Positions 1-7,712 of a stretch of 21,025 nucleotides of DNA are shown here, one piece after another. The position numbers and the translations under genes were made by a program. The notes under the pieces are model-generated. The model was not told where the DNA came from and did no database searches. It saw only the letters and a program-made list of their open reading frames with translations. Position 1 is the stretch's first letter; each line of letters starts with the position of its first letter. Source of the stretch: Acidimicrobiia bacterium UBA1281 (GTDB taxonomy: Bacteria > Actinomycetota > Acidimicrobiia > Actinomarinales > Actinomarinaceae); assembly GCA_002308095.1 (NCBI GenBank), contig DBUV01000024.1, positions 1 through 21,025 of the forward strand. Reading direction: 5' to 3'.

Positions 1-34
1 TGAAAAAATAAAAATAGAAAAATTAATTTTCTTC

Positions 35-1228
35 TCATATTTTTAATCTAATCTTTTTTTTCCAAGAGGAATAGCTTCTTGGGTAAAAATCTATAGGTTC
101 TGCCAATCTTTCAGCTGGGAACTCTGCTACGGGTTGATTTTCTTTAGTAATTGTTTTGTATTTAGGAACACATGCGTAAGTTGTTGCATACTTAATATTC
201 TTTAAGATAGTTTTAGGATTCCCAACATGAACTATCACTCTCTTTTTATTTGAAAGTTCTTTTAGGGTATCTATTAAAAAATTAATTCTTTTAGTCGATA
301 TTTGTATGTGTTTTAGTAGAACAGAGTCAAATATAAAAAGTACAGGCAGATTAGGATTTGACTTCATTGCAGCATCATCATCACCGAGAGATTCTCCTGT
401 TAACCAAACTACTTCAGGATTTATTCCAGTCGAAATTATATCCTGTGGACCAAATTTAGTTTTAATTTCAAAATCTATGACTTGTTCAACTACCTCAAAT
501 TTATTTTCATCAGGCCATGTTGTTATTGGACATTTATATTGAAGTGAGCACTCTTCACAAAGAGTTTTAGCTCTGTTTTTAACTTGTGATTGAGCAAATC
601 CGTATAACTTACCAGTTTGGTTGCCCATGACCCATTGCCATCCAAGTCTATTTGCAAATCTTGAACCATCCACTAAATGTTTGAACATAAAATCTTCATA
701 ATGATTCCATTCTTTTTCTGATCTAAAAGCTTTATGTGATGAATACCACATTCGTGTCTGGTTAACCATATAGCCTGTGGTAGTAAGTTCATTTTCAATT
801 GTGTTTATGCAGTTCATTTCATCAGTCTTGATTATTTTGTTGGTATTTTTCATTTTAAAATTCAAACTTTTTGATGTTTTTTTACCCATAATTGCGTAAA
901 CGTGTCTTGAATATTCTTGCCATAAGAGCTCATCTCTAAATTTTGTCTTATCTTCATATGGGAACTTTTCAACAGCATGCCAGACATCTTTTAAAGTTAG
1001 TAAACCATGTCTTATGTAAGGGGATAAATAAGATGAACCTCTTTTACCAGTAGGGTATACATTATTTCTCTTTTTTGCGTATCCGGTTATGTCAATATTA
1101 TTTAATTTTTCATCAGCTGTGGATTGTCCGCCACTAAAAATTGAGATTGAAAATTCATCACACACCAGACCTTGGAAATATTTATGAATGATGGTTTCGT
1201 TAGATTCGTTTAGATTAATTTCAGACAT
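35..1228 (-). CDS. Photolyase/cryptochrome homologue with reversed domain order and four FeS-type cysteines
   Basis: A 397-residue member of the photolyase/cryptochrome family (light-driven DNA repair or blue-light sensing). Residues 30-240 carry the FAD-binding helical domain: SSYLSPYIRHGLLT at 65-78, DELLWQEYSRH at 99-109, TGYMVN at 151-156, HLVDG at 184-188 and GWQW at 196-199. N193 aligns with the Asn near FAD N5 in E. coli photolyase, and W197 and W174 with two Trp of its electron-transfer chain; the third is not visible. The alpha/beta antenna-type domain, normally N-terminal, follows at 271-395 (VVWLTGESLGDDDAAM, PVLFIFD, RVIVHVGNP). C140, C224, C227 and C233 resemble the [4Fe-4S] ligands of the FeS-BCP (CryB/PhrB) group. 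It is the last gene of the rpmB transcript, 9 bases after the cold-shock gene. Family membership is firm; repair activity and substrate are unknown. Confidence 0.85.
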   Translation of the reverse strand: MSEINLNESNETIIHKYFQGLVCDEFSISIFSGGQSTADEKLNNIDITGYAKKRNNVYPTGKRGSSYLSPYIRHGLLTLKDVWHAVEKFPYEDKTKFRDELLWQEYSRHVYAIMGKKTSKSLNFKMKNTNKIIKTDEMNCINTIENELTTTGYMVNQTRMWYSSHKAFRSEKEWNHYEDFMFKHLVDGSRFANRLGWQWVMGNQTGKLYGFAQSQVKNRAKTLCEECSLQYKCPITTWPDENKFEVVEQVIDFEIKTKFGPQDIISTGINPEVVWLTGESLGDDDAAMKSNPNLPVLFIFDSVLLKHIQISTKRINFLIDTLKELSNKKRVIVHVGNPKTILKNIKYATTYACVPKYKTITKENQPVAEFPAERLAEPIDFYPRSYSSWKKKIRLKI

Positions 1229-1237
1229 TAACTTTAG

Positions 1238-1453
1238 TTAGTATCCGCCTTGTCCTATTTTGACTTCTGATATGGTTTGCATGCCATCCAATTCAGAAAT
1301 AGTAAAATTAATTCTCTGTCCTTGTCTAAGAGTTCTAAAAATTGAACCCTTGAGTGATCCTGGTTGAATATATACTTCAGTCTTATCTGTATCTAAAACA
1401 ACAATACCATTACCTGAATTTGGATCGTAAGATTTTACTACACCTTGAGCCAT
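1238..1453 (-). CDS. Cold-shock-domain-like small protein
   Basis: A 71-residue protein that starts MAQGVVKSYDPNSGNGIVVL, matching the first strands of the CspA-type OB fold. The central part (EVYIQPGSLKGS, RQGQRINFTISE) and the closing VKIG fit the remaining strands. Classical cold-shock proteins use aromatic residues in RNP1 (KGFGFI) and RNP2 (VFVHF) to stack on RNA bases; here these read GNGIVV and EVYIQ, so most stacking aromatics are missing and RNA binding may be weaker or different. Its ATG follows the rpmB stop codon with no intervening base, so the two are almost certainly co-transcribed and translationally coupled. The role, perhaps binding nucleic acid, is inferred from the fold alone. 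Confidence 0.75.
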   Translation of the reverse strand: MAQGVVKSYDPNSGNGIVVLDTDKTEVYIQPGSLKGSIFRTLRQGQRINFTISELDGMQTISEVKIGQGGY

Positions 1454-1642
1454 TTAAACTTTTGTAACTTTTCCAGCCTTCAAGCAAGATGTACAAACCT
1501 TTACTTTTTTTGTATTCGTACTGTCAGCCACTTTTACAGTCTGTATGTTTGCAGACCATTTCTTACTAGATCTTTTATGAGAGAAAGTAACCTGTTTTCC
1601 AAACCAAGGCCCTTTTCCACAAATTTCACATTTCTTTGCCAT
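1454..1642 (-). CDS. rpmB: 50S ribosomal protein L28
   Basis: A 62-residue L28, a late-assembling large-subunit protein. It begins MAKKCEICGKGPWFGKQVTF and has the family core SHKRSSKKWSANIQ. Four cysteines in two CxxC pairs (residues 5/8 and 50/53) make it the zinc-binding form. An AGAGGA Shine-Dalgarno lies 5 bases before the ATG (1648-1653) and a TATAAT -10 box sits at 1662-1667, both on the minus strand, so this is the first gene of a three-gene unit with the cold-shock-like and photolyase-like genes. It is transcribed divergently from recG. Confidence 0.96.
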   Translation of the reverse strand: MAKKCEICGKGPWFGKQVTFSHKRSSKKWSANIQTVKVADSTNTKKVKVCTSCLKAGKVTKV

Positions 1643-1647
1643 TATTA

Positions 1648-1667
1648 TCCTCTGAATTTACATTATA
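1648..1667 (-). promoter_or_regulatory. -10 box and ribosome binding site of rpmB
   Basis: On the minus strand a perfect TATAAT lies at 1667-1662, followed by AGAGGA at 1653-1648, 5 bases from the rpmB ATG. The predicted start of transcription near 1655 would leave a leader of about 12 bases. No convincing -35 box is seen 17 bases upstream. This is the clearest Shine-Dalgarno sequence in the window. Confidence 0.55.
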
Positions 1668-1734
1668 ACTATAACTAATCTATTGATTATTAGGTACTTT
1701 GAATTAAAAAGTTTTTGACTATTGTTTGAATGTG

Positions 1735-3828
1735 ATGAAAAGAGAACTAAGTTATCTTAACAATATAAATGTATCGGAAATTAAAGGTTTTGGTGAAAAA
1801 CGTTTAACTTCACTTAAAAAAGCTGGGATTAATAGCATAGTTGATTTGATTAGATTTTACCCCAGAAAACACATTGATAGATCAAGTATCCTTTCAATAG
1901 AAGATGTAAGAAATTTATTTGAAATAAAAGAAATTACTGTATTGGTTGAAGTAATCAAAGTATCAGTTTTTACAACTAGAAGTCGTTTAAGGATCGCAAC
2001 TTTATCATTAAAAGATGAGACAGGTATAGCTACTGCAAAATGGTTCGGTCCTCAATACATAGAAACAAGATTTAAAGAAGGAGATACTGTAGCTATTTCT
2101 GGAAGTCCTGAAGTAAAAAAAACAGGTACAGTTGAATTCAAAAATGCAACAATTGAAAAATATTTAGATCCTGATGAACTCAATGAAACTGGTGCATTAA
2201 TACCTATCTATAAGAAAATTGAGGGGCTTTCCAGCTCTTTGATTAGAAAAGGTATTAAAAGTGCCTTGAAGAGAACTCCACATATAGAAGATTATCTTGA
2301 TTCAAATCATCTAAAAAAATATGAATTAGTTGATAGAACGAAAAGTTTTAATTATATTCATTTTCCAGAAAATTTAAATGAATATTTTAAAGCAAAAAAG
2401 AGGTTAGCTTTTGATGAATTCTTATACCTGCAAACAATATTTAATAGGAAAAAAATTGATCATAAAAAAATTCTGGGAAGTGAAAAAGTTTATACCGATA
2501 TAAAAACTATAAATAAATTTACAGAAAATCTTGATTTCAAATTAACCAACGCACAAAAAAGAACTATTGAAGAAATTCTTGATGATATGAATAAAAATTC
2601 ACCTATGAAGAGACTTCTACAGGGAGATGTTGGTTCAGGCAAGACAATAGTCGCTGCTTGTGCTGTTTACTCTACAAGTAATGCAGGCTACAAATCAGCT
2701 TTAATGGCTCCTACCGAAGTTTTAGCTGAACAGCATTACAATTCACTTAATCCTATTTTGGAAAAATATGATATTAAATCATATCTACTCACATCATCAG
2801 TTAAGGAAAGAGATGAAATAATTAATCAAATGTCTTCACCAGATCCTGTTTTTTTTATTGGAACACATGCATTAATTCAAGACAGTATTGAATTCAACAA
2901 CTTAGGTCTTGCAATTATTGATGAACAACAAAGATTTGGAGTTGATCAAAGGAAAAAATTAATTGACTCTAGCAATATTACACCGCATCAAATTGTAATG
3001 ACTGCTACTCCAATACCAAGAACAACTGCCCTTGCGGTATACGGAGACTTAGACATATCGATAATAGATGAATTACCCCCCGGACGGCAAGAGATTGAAA
3101 ACATATTACTTTCAGGTCTTGATGACGACAACAATAAAGTCGCAGAATACTGCAACAATCATTTAAAAAATAATTCACAAATCTTTGTAGTGTGTCCCTA
3201 CATAGATGAAAGTGAAAATAAAGATATTAAAGCTGCTGAAAGAGTATTTGAACAATATGAATCACTATTCCCTTCAAAAACTGTTGCACTTTTACACGGA
3301 AGAATGAAATCTGAAGAGAAAGAATTAATCATGCAAAAGATGAATAACGCTGAAATTGATGTCCTGGTATCAACAGTTGTAATTGAGGTAGGTATTGATA
3401 TTCCGAATGCAACATTAATGATTATTGAAAGTGCAGAACGTTTTGGTTTGAATCAATTACACCAATTAAGAGGAAGAGTTGGAAGGGGAAATAAAAAATC
3501 ACAGTGTGTTTTTCATATTAGTAATAAGTTAGATATGGACTCTATTACTGATGTTGGCAAGAAGAGACTGTCAGCAATAATTTCAACAAATGACGGATTT
3601 AAACTATCCGAGCTAGATTTACAAATCAGGGGAGAGGGTAAAGTAACTGGAACAGATCAGTCAGGACTATCTGATTTAAAAATTGCAGATTTACGTTACG
3701 ATTATGAAATTTTAAGCTCATCAAAAATTTTTTTTGAAACAGAGTTATCAAAAGAATTAGAAGAAAAAATATATTCTGAGGCTGTAATGTTGTTCCCACA
3801 TTTTACAAAAGTTGATGACACAACATGA
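1735..3828 (+). CDS. recG: ATP-dependent DNA helicase RecG
   Basis: RecG reverses stalled replication forks and branch-migrates Holliday junctions. The product is about 697 residues, close to the usual length. The N-terminal wedge/OB region starts with a helix-hairpin-like segment (IKGFGEKRL, then DLIRFYPRKHID). Helicase motifs follow: Walker A GDVGSGKT near residue 300, DEQQRFG (motif II, usually DEQHRFG) near 400, TATPIPRT near 425, and LRGRVGRG near 580. In-frame TTG (1726), GTG (1732) and ATG (1735) starts are all possible; ATG is preferred here, but no Shine-Dalgarno decides between them. It leads a long plus-strand operon, and its stop overlaps the rsmD start as ATGA. Confidence 0.96.
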   Translation: MKRELSYLNNINVSEIKGFGEKRLTSLKKAGINSIVDLIRFYPRKHIDRSSILSIEDVRNLFEIKEITVLVEVIKVSVFTTRSRLRIATLSLKDETGIATAKWFGPQYIETRFKEGDTVAISGSPEVKKTGTVEFKNATIEKYLDPDELNETGALIPIYKKIEGLSSSLIRKGIKSALKRTPHIEDYLDSNHLKKYELVDRTKSFNYIHFPENLNEYFKAKKRLAFDEFLYLQTIFNRKKIDHKKILGSEKVYTDIKTINKFTENLDFKLTNAQKRTIEEILDDMNKNSPMKRLLQGDVGSGKTIVAACAVYSTSNAGYKSALMAPTEVLAEQHYNSLNPILEKYDIKSYLLTSSVKERDEIINQMSSPDPVFFIGTHALIQDSIEFNNLGLAIIDEQQRFGVDQRKKLIDSSNITPHQIVMTATPIPRTTALAVYGDLDISIIDELPPGRQEIENILLSGLDDDNNKVAEYCNNHLKNNSQIFVVCPYIDESENKDIKAAERVFEQYESLFPSKTVALLHGRMKSEEKELIMQKMNNAEIDVLVSTVVIEVGIDIPNATLMIIESAERFGLNQLHQLRGRVGRGNKKSQCVFHISNKLDMDSITDVGKKRLSAIISTNDGFKLSELDLQIRGEGKVTGTDQSGLSDLKIADLRYDYEILSSSKIFFETELSKELEEKIYSEAVMLFPHFTKVDDTT

Positions 3829-4361
3829 AAATAATATCTGGAAATTATAAAGGGCAAAATATACTCACTATAAATGATCCTAAAACTCGCCCAATGATGA
3901 GTATTGCGCGGGAAGGTATTTTCAGTTCTTTACAATTTAACATTAAAGATGCCATGATCTTAGATCTATATGCTGGTTCTGGAAGCATGGGACTTGAAGC
4001 TTTAAGTAGGGAAGCCAAATATGTAACTTTCGTTGAAACCTCTGATAAATGTATAAGTATACTGAATAAAAATTTACTCAAGTTTGATACAAACTACAAC
4101 ATTCAAAAAATGTCTGTCGATAATTACATTTCTAATGCTTTCGATAAATTTAATATTGTATTCTACGATCCACCATTTGATTTTGAAGATTCTAAAGTAG
4201 CACAAGAGATTCTTACTCTTGAATCACTTTTAGAAAAAAATGGCTACATTGTGTGTCATAGACACATTAAGTCTGTTACTGAGATTTTATCGAAAAACCT
4301 AGAAATAAATAAAGAAAAAAACTACGGACAAAGTAGAATTTTATTAATAAAGAAAATATGA
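3825..4361 (+). CDS. rsmD: 16S rRNA (guanine966-N2)-methyltransferase RsmD
   Basis: A 178-residue SAM-dependent methyltransferase that modifies G966 of 16S rRNA. It has the family start MKIISGNYKG, a TRPMMSIAREGIF segment (residues 21-33) like the usual TRPT..R.REALF, the SAM-binding motif LDLYAGSGSMGLEA at 46-59, and the catalytic DPPF at 115-118. It overlaps recG by four bases (ATGA) and coaD by four bases in the same way, indicating translational coupling. The recG-rsmD-coaD order is common in Actinobacteria and Firmicutes. Confidence 0.95.
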   Translation: MKIISGNYKGQNILTINDPKTRPMMSIAREGIFSSLQFNIKDAMILDLYAGSGSMGLEALSREAKYVTFVETSDKCISILNKNLLKFDTNYNIQKMSVDNYISNAFDKFNIVFYDPPFDFEDSKVAQEILTLESLLEKNGYIVCHRHIKSVTEILSKNLEINKEKNYGQSRILLIKKI

Positions 4362-4822
4362 AAGTACTTATACCAGGTTCATTTGACCCACCAACTAATG
4401 GTCATATTGATGTAATAAATAGATGTTCTCAAGTTTTTGATGAAGTTTTAGTGGGAGTAGTAGTAAATCCTTCTAAAAAATCATTATTCACGACAGATAT
4501 TAGAGAGCTAATGTTAAACGAAATTCTTTCTGAGTCTAGTAACGTGTACATAAAAACTTTTGAAGGATTATTAGTTGATTTTGCAAAAGCTAATGAAGTT
4601 CAAGCAATTGTAAAAGGGCTTCGTGCGATGACAGATTTTGATTATGAATTTCAGATGGCTCAGATGAATTCAAACTTAGCAGATTTTGAAACAATATTTA
4701 TACCAGCTTCACCAGAATATGGCTATGTTTCCAGCTCCATGGTTAAAGAAATAGATTCCTACGGAGGAGATGTAACTAAGTTGGTACCTCCTAATGTTCT
4801 TAAGAGGATGAAAAATGCCTGA
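4358..4822 (+). CDS. coaD: Phosphopantetheine adenylyltransferase
   Basis: CoaD transfers AMP from ATP to 4'-phosphopantetheine, the penultimate step of coenzyme A synthesis. The 154-residue product is of normal length. It starts MKVLIPGSFDPPTNGHIDVI, containing the nucleotidyltransferase (H/T)xGH motif at residues 13-16. GLRAMTDFDYEFQMAQMN (87-104) binds substrate, and YGYVSSSMVKEI (121-132) is the ISSSxVKE-type motif. Its end overlaps the next gene by 8 bases. Confidence 0.97.
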   Translation: MKVLIPGSFDPPTNGHIDVINRCSQVFDEVLVGVVVNPSKKSLFTTDIRELMLNEILSESSNVYIKTFEGLLVDFAKANEVQAIVKGLRAMTDFDYEFQMAQMNSNLADFETIFIPASPEYGYVSSSMVKEIDSYGGDVTKLVPPNVLKRMKNA

Positions 4823-5321
4823 AAATGATGAAATAAACTTTAAAGAAGTAATAAGCGGGCAACAAAAAGTTGAATATGTTGACCAGCTTGAAGTTCTAAG
4901 GGAAAAACTAAATTCTGGGAGTTTTCTGAAAAGTCGATCTAGTAAAAAAGAGCTTATTGAAATTGTTGAAAACCTAATAGACATACTTCCTGTTGAGATG
5001 AGAACTGCCCGTTGGCTTGTCAGAGAACAAGATACTTTCTTAAATGAAGCTAAGGAAGAGTCTCAGAACATAATCAACAATGCAAAGAGAGAATCTGAAA
5101 GTCTAATATCCAACTCTTACGTATTGCAAGAAGCTGTAGTAGAAGCAAATACTTTAATAAAACAGGCTGAAAAAGAAGCCCAAGCATACAGGATGAAAAT
5201 TGAAGATGAGATGGACTCCTTGTTTACCGACCTACAATCAAAACTTGAACAACTCAATGCATATGTTGCTAATGAAAAATCTTTACTTAGGAAACCCAGA
5301 GAAATTATAGACCCCGAATAA
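4815..5321 (+). CDS. SepIVA/DivIVA-like coiled-coil protein
   Basis: A 168-residue protein with no catalytic motifs. A short N-terminal stretch is followed by KKELIEIVENLIDILPVEM (44-62) and ARWLVREQDTFL (65-76), then a charged heptad-rich helix with repeated alanine- and glutamate-rich units to about residue 150. This arrangement, and the location between coaD and yceD, match the actinobacterial SepIVA family (mycobacterial Rv2927c, a septum-site and envelope-growth factor with a DivIVA-like coiled coil). A weaker alternative is a generic match to ATP synthase subunit b, which such helices often give. The ATG lies inside the coaD reading frame, an 8-base overlap. The function is inferred from synteny and composition. 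Confidence 0.7.
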   Translation: MPENDEINFKEVISGQQKVEYVDQLEVLREKLNSGSFLKSRSSKKELIEIVENLIDILPVEMRTARWLVREQDTFLNEAKEESQNIINNAKRESESLISNSYVLQEAVVEANTLIKQAEKEAQAYRMKIEDEMDSLFTDLQSKLEQLNAYVANEKSLLRKPREIIDPE

Positions 5322-5323
5322 TC

Positions 5324-5824
5324 ATGTCTAAATTAAATACTGTTTTTAACTTGGATAAAGTAATAAATACTAATTCAGACTTAACTATTAATGAAGAAGG
5401 ATTACTTAACATTAAGTACTCTGGAACAACTGCTTCTGATGAATCTAATTCACAATTAAAAGGTTTAATTACTAGAGATGGTGATTATTTACACATTAAA
5501 TTAGAAGTTAAATTTTCATTGAACAATGAATGTTCAAGGTGTTTAAAAATTACTAAAAGTGAAGAATCAATCGAGGTTATTGAAAAACTTTATCTTAAAA
5601 ATCAAAATGAATATGACTTAGATTTCAATAATGACTTAATTGATATATATCCAATACTTTCGGAAAAAGTTATAGATAGTATTTCTCTAGTAACTCTTTG
5701 TAGTAGTGAATGTTTAGGATTATGTTCAATTTGCGGAAAAGACCAAAATTTAAATAAATGTTCTCATGAAGAAAAAAACTTAAAAGAAAGTCCATTTTCT
5801 TCTCTAAGTGAGCTAGATTTGTAA
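5324..5824 (+). CDS. yceD: YceD/DUF177 family protein, 23S rRNA accumulation
   Basis: A 166-residue protein of the DUF177 (YceD) family, which is tied to 23S rRNA accumulation and is almost always encoded just before rpmF. An ECSRC pair (C70, C73) lies in the middle, and the C-terminal metal-binding-type cluster reads CSSECLGLCSICG with a further Cys at 146 (C126, C130, C134, C137, C146), the family signature. It starts 2 bases after the stop of the coiled-coil gene, and rpmF begins 16 bases downstream. Confidence 0.9.
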   Translation: MSKLNTVFNLDKVINTNSDLTINEEGLLNIKYSGTTASDESNSQLKGLITRDGDYLHIKLEVKFSLNNECSRCLKITKSEESIEVIEKLYLKNQNEYDLDFNNDLIDIYPILSEKVIDSISLVTLCSSECLGLCSICGKDQNLNKCSHEEKNLKESPFSSLSELDL

Positions 5825-5840
5825 GTTGAAAGGAAATTAA

Positions 5841-6023
5841 ATGGCCGTACCAAAGAAGAAAATGTCTAAGTCCAGAACTAGAAGAAGGAAAGCTACTCAT
5901 AAAGTCAGCAAACCTCATTTTATGATAGATCCAGAAACAGGTGTTGCTAAGCAATCCCACAGAGTTAATCCTGTAGATGGAACATACAACGGACGTCAAG
6001 TAAAAGAACCTGAAACTAGTTAA
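5841..6023 (+). CDS. rpmF: 50S ribosomal protein L32, cysteine-free form
   Basis: A 60-residue L32 starting MAVPKKKMSKSRTRRRKATH, diagnostic for the family. The central zinc ribbon of zinc-type L32 (CPxCG...CxxCG) is replaced by a cysteine-free stretch ending YNGRQV, so this is the zinc-independent form. An AAAGGA Shine-Dalgarno at 5829-5834 stands 6 bases before the ATG, one of the few clear ones in this operon and in keeping with high ribosomal protein output. Confidence 0.96.
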   Translation: MAVPKKKMSKSRTRRRKATHKVSKPHFMIDPETGVAKQSHRVNPVDGTYNGRQVKEPETS

Positions 6024-6033
6024 TATATAACTT

Positions 6034-7005
6034 ATGAATACTATTGCTGTCGATGCAATGGGCGGTGATTCTGCTCCCGAAGAAATAGTTAAGGGTGCAA
6101 TAAAAGCGAAAAATCTTGGAATAGATATTATTCTATGTGGAGATAAAAATCTTATCGAACCATTTTTAAAAGATTCAGAAATTCCAGTAGTCCACTTTCC
6201 AGAAGTAATTTCAATGGATGAAGATCCAGCGCGTGCAATTAGATCTAAAAAAAACTCATCAATTGTCGGGGCTATGCAGTTAGTAAAAGAGAACAAAGCT
6301 GCAGCAGTATTTTCTGCTGGTTCGACAGGAGCTAGTTTAGTTGCAGCTATATCTGTATTGGGAAAAATAAAAGGTGTTATCCGCCCTGCTATTGCCTCAG
6401 TTCTTCCTTCAGTAGAGGGAGAGATAGTTCTGTTAGATTCTGGAGCAAGTTTAGAGGTTAAACCTAAAGTTCTTCTTCAGTTTGCAGCAATGGGTTCAAA
6501 ATTCGCAGAAGTTTTGTTTAATATTAACTCTCCTAAAGTTGGTTTACTAAATAACGGTGAAGAATCATCAAAAGGAAGAGATCTAGAACAAAGCACCTAC
6601 AAACTCTTAAAAGCTTCAAATTTAAACTTTATTGGAAATATAGAGGGAAGAGATTTTGCTACAAATGCTGCAGATGTCTTCGTTACCGATGGATTTACAG
6701 GAAATATTGTTTTAAAAACGATGGAAGGAACAGCTAGACTTCAGCAAAAAATGATAAAAAAATCTTTTATGGAAAACTTGTTTAAACCATTACTACTCCC
6801 TGTAAATAAAGCGCTGAAACCAGTTAAAGATAGACTTGATCCTGATAAAACTAATGGAGCCTACCTTCTAGGTGTAAATGGCATTGTAACCATAGCTCAC
6901 GGTTCATCTACTTCTGAAGCTGTTATGAATTCAATTATTTTTTCGCACAAAACGGTTGAAACTGGATTTATAACTAAATTCGCAGAGACAATCTCTGAAC
7001 TATGA
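6034..7005 (+). CDS. plsX: Phosphate acyltransferase PlsX
   Basis: PlsX converts acyl-ACP to acyl phosphate, the acyl donor used by PlsY to start phospholipid synthesis. The 323-residue product begins NTIAVDAMGGDSAPEEIVKG, the strongly conserved family start. Further PlsX hallmarks are VFSAGSTGAS (about 92-101), LDSGAS (about 134-139), and FVTDGFTGNIVLKTMEG (about 216-232). No Shine-Dalgarno is visible in the 10 bases after rpmF. Its stop overlaps the rnc start as ATGA. Confidence 0.96.
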   Translation: MNTIAVDAMGGDSAPEEIVKGAIKAKNLGIDIILCGDKNLIEPFLKDSEIPVVHFPEVISMDEDPARAIRSKKNSSIVGAMQLVKENKAAAVFSAGSTGASLVAAISVLGKIKGVIRPAIASVLPSVEGEIVLLDSGASLEVKPKVLLQFAAMGSKFAEVLFNINSPKVGLLNNGEESSKGRDLEQSTYKLLKASNLNFIGNIEGRDFATNAADVFVTDGFTGNIVLKTMEGTARLQQKMIKKSFMENLFKPLLLPVNKALKPVKDRLDPDKTNGAYLLGVNGIVTIAHGSSTSEAVMNSIIFSHKTVETGFITKFAETISEL

Positions 7006-7682
7006 GTGAAAATTCATTAGCAAGCTTCGAAGAGGTAATTGGATATACATTTAAGAATAAAAAATTTCTTAAAATTGCTCTTACTCATAAATCATACATA
7101 GATGAACATCCAACTTATGAATCAAACCAGCGATATGAATTTCTTGGTGATGCAATTTTAGATTTTGATCTAACCAATTACCTATTTAACAAATATCCAG
7201 ATTTAGAGGAAGGAAGTCTTACAAAGATTCGCTCTAGCGCTGTTAATCAAGCAGCACTTGTCTCACTTGGACATAAGATTTCAATTGGAACCTATTTATA
7301 TTTAAGCAAACCAGAAGAGTCTACAGGTGGAAGAATGAAGGACTCTATAGTAGAAGATGCTGTTGAAGCTCTTATTGCGGCTTTATTTTTTGATGGTGGT
7401 TTAGATACCGTAAATGATTTTGTTTCAAAATATATTTATCCAAATATCAAGGAATTGTCAGAAGACCCAGGGTCAAAAGATTATAAAACTAGATTGCAAG
7501 AATATTACGCAAAACAAGGGAAAAAAGTTACATATGTTGATAACTCGGCCGGACCTGATCACAATAAACAGTTTGTATCAGATGTAATTTTAGAAAATAA
7601 TGTAATTGGTACAGGTAAAGGTAAATCAAAAAAAAGCGCACAACAACACGCTGCCAAGCAAGCGCTCGATAAGGTTAGCTAA
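7002..7682 (+). CDS. rnc: Ribonuclease III
   Basis: RNase III cleaves double-stranded RNA, including the 30S rRNA precursor. Of 226 residues, 10-150 form the catalytic domain: the signature reads YEFLGDAILDF at 45-55, with the acidic catalytic residues E46, D50, D119 and E122 in place. The double-stranded-RNA-binding domain covers about 158-225 (DYKTRLQEYYAKQG, and KSKKSAQQHAAKQALDKV at its end). It overlaps plsX by four bases and is the last gene of the recG operon before a separate promoter. Confidence 0.96.
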   Translation: MSENSLASFEEVIGYTFKNKKFLKIALTHKSYIDEHPTYESNQRYEFLGDAILDFDLTNYLFNKYPDLEEGSLTKIRSSAVNQAALVSLGHKISIGTYLYLSKPEESTGGRMKDSIVEDAVEALIAALFFDGGLDTVNDFVSKYIYPNIKELSEDPGSKDYKTRLQEYYAKQGKKVTYVDNSAGPDHNKQFVSDVILENNVIGTGKGKSKKSAQQHAAKQALDKVS

Positions 7683-7695
7683 GAAAAACATAACT

Positions 7696-7704
7696 TGTTA
7701 TAAT
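7696..7704 (+). promoter_or_regulatory. Extended -10 promoter for the asparaginase gene, likely leaderless
   Basis: The sequence TGTTATAAT at 7696-7704 is a perfect extended -10 element (TGn plus TATAAT). The ATG at 7713 is only 8 bases past it, so transcription should start at or within about two bases of the start codon, leaving no room for a ribosome binding site. No -35 box is seen, as expected when an extended -10 is present. Confidence 0.6.
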
Positions 7705-7712
7705 TTGGTCCT

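Noticed and set aside
19..30. Palindrome AAAATTAATTTT near the window start, downstream of the photolyase-like gene
   Set aside because: A/T only and easily expected by chance in this composition; could mark a transcript end but cannot be supported.
5670..6296. A 208-codon open frame on the minus strand
   Set aside because: It lies antisense to the ends of yceD, all of rpmF and the start of plsX, all of which are clearly real; its translation is hydrophobic and Phe/Ser/Ile-rich, as expected from the reverse strand of AT-rich coding sequence, with no recognisable family.
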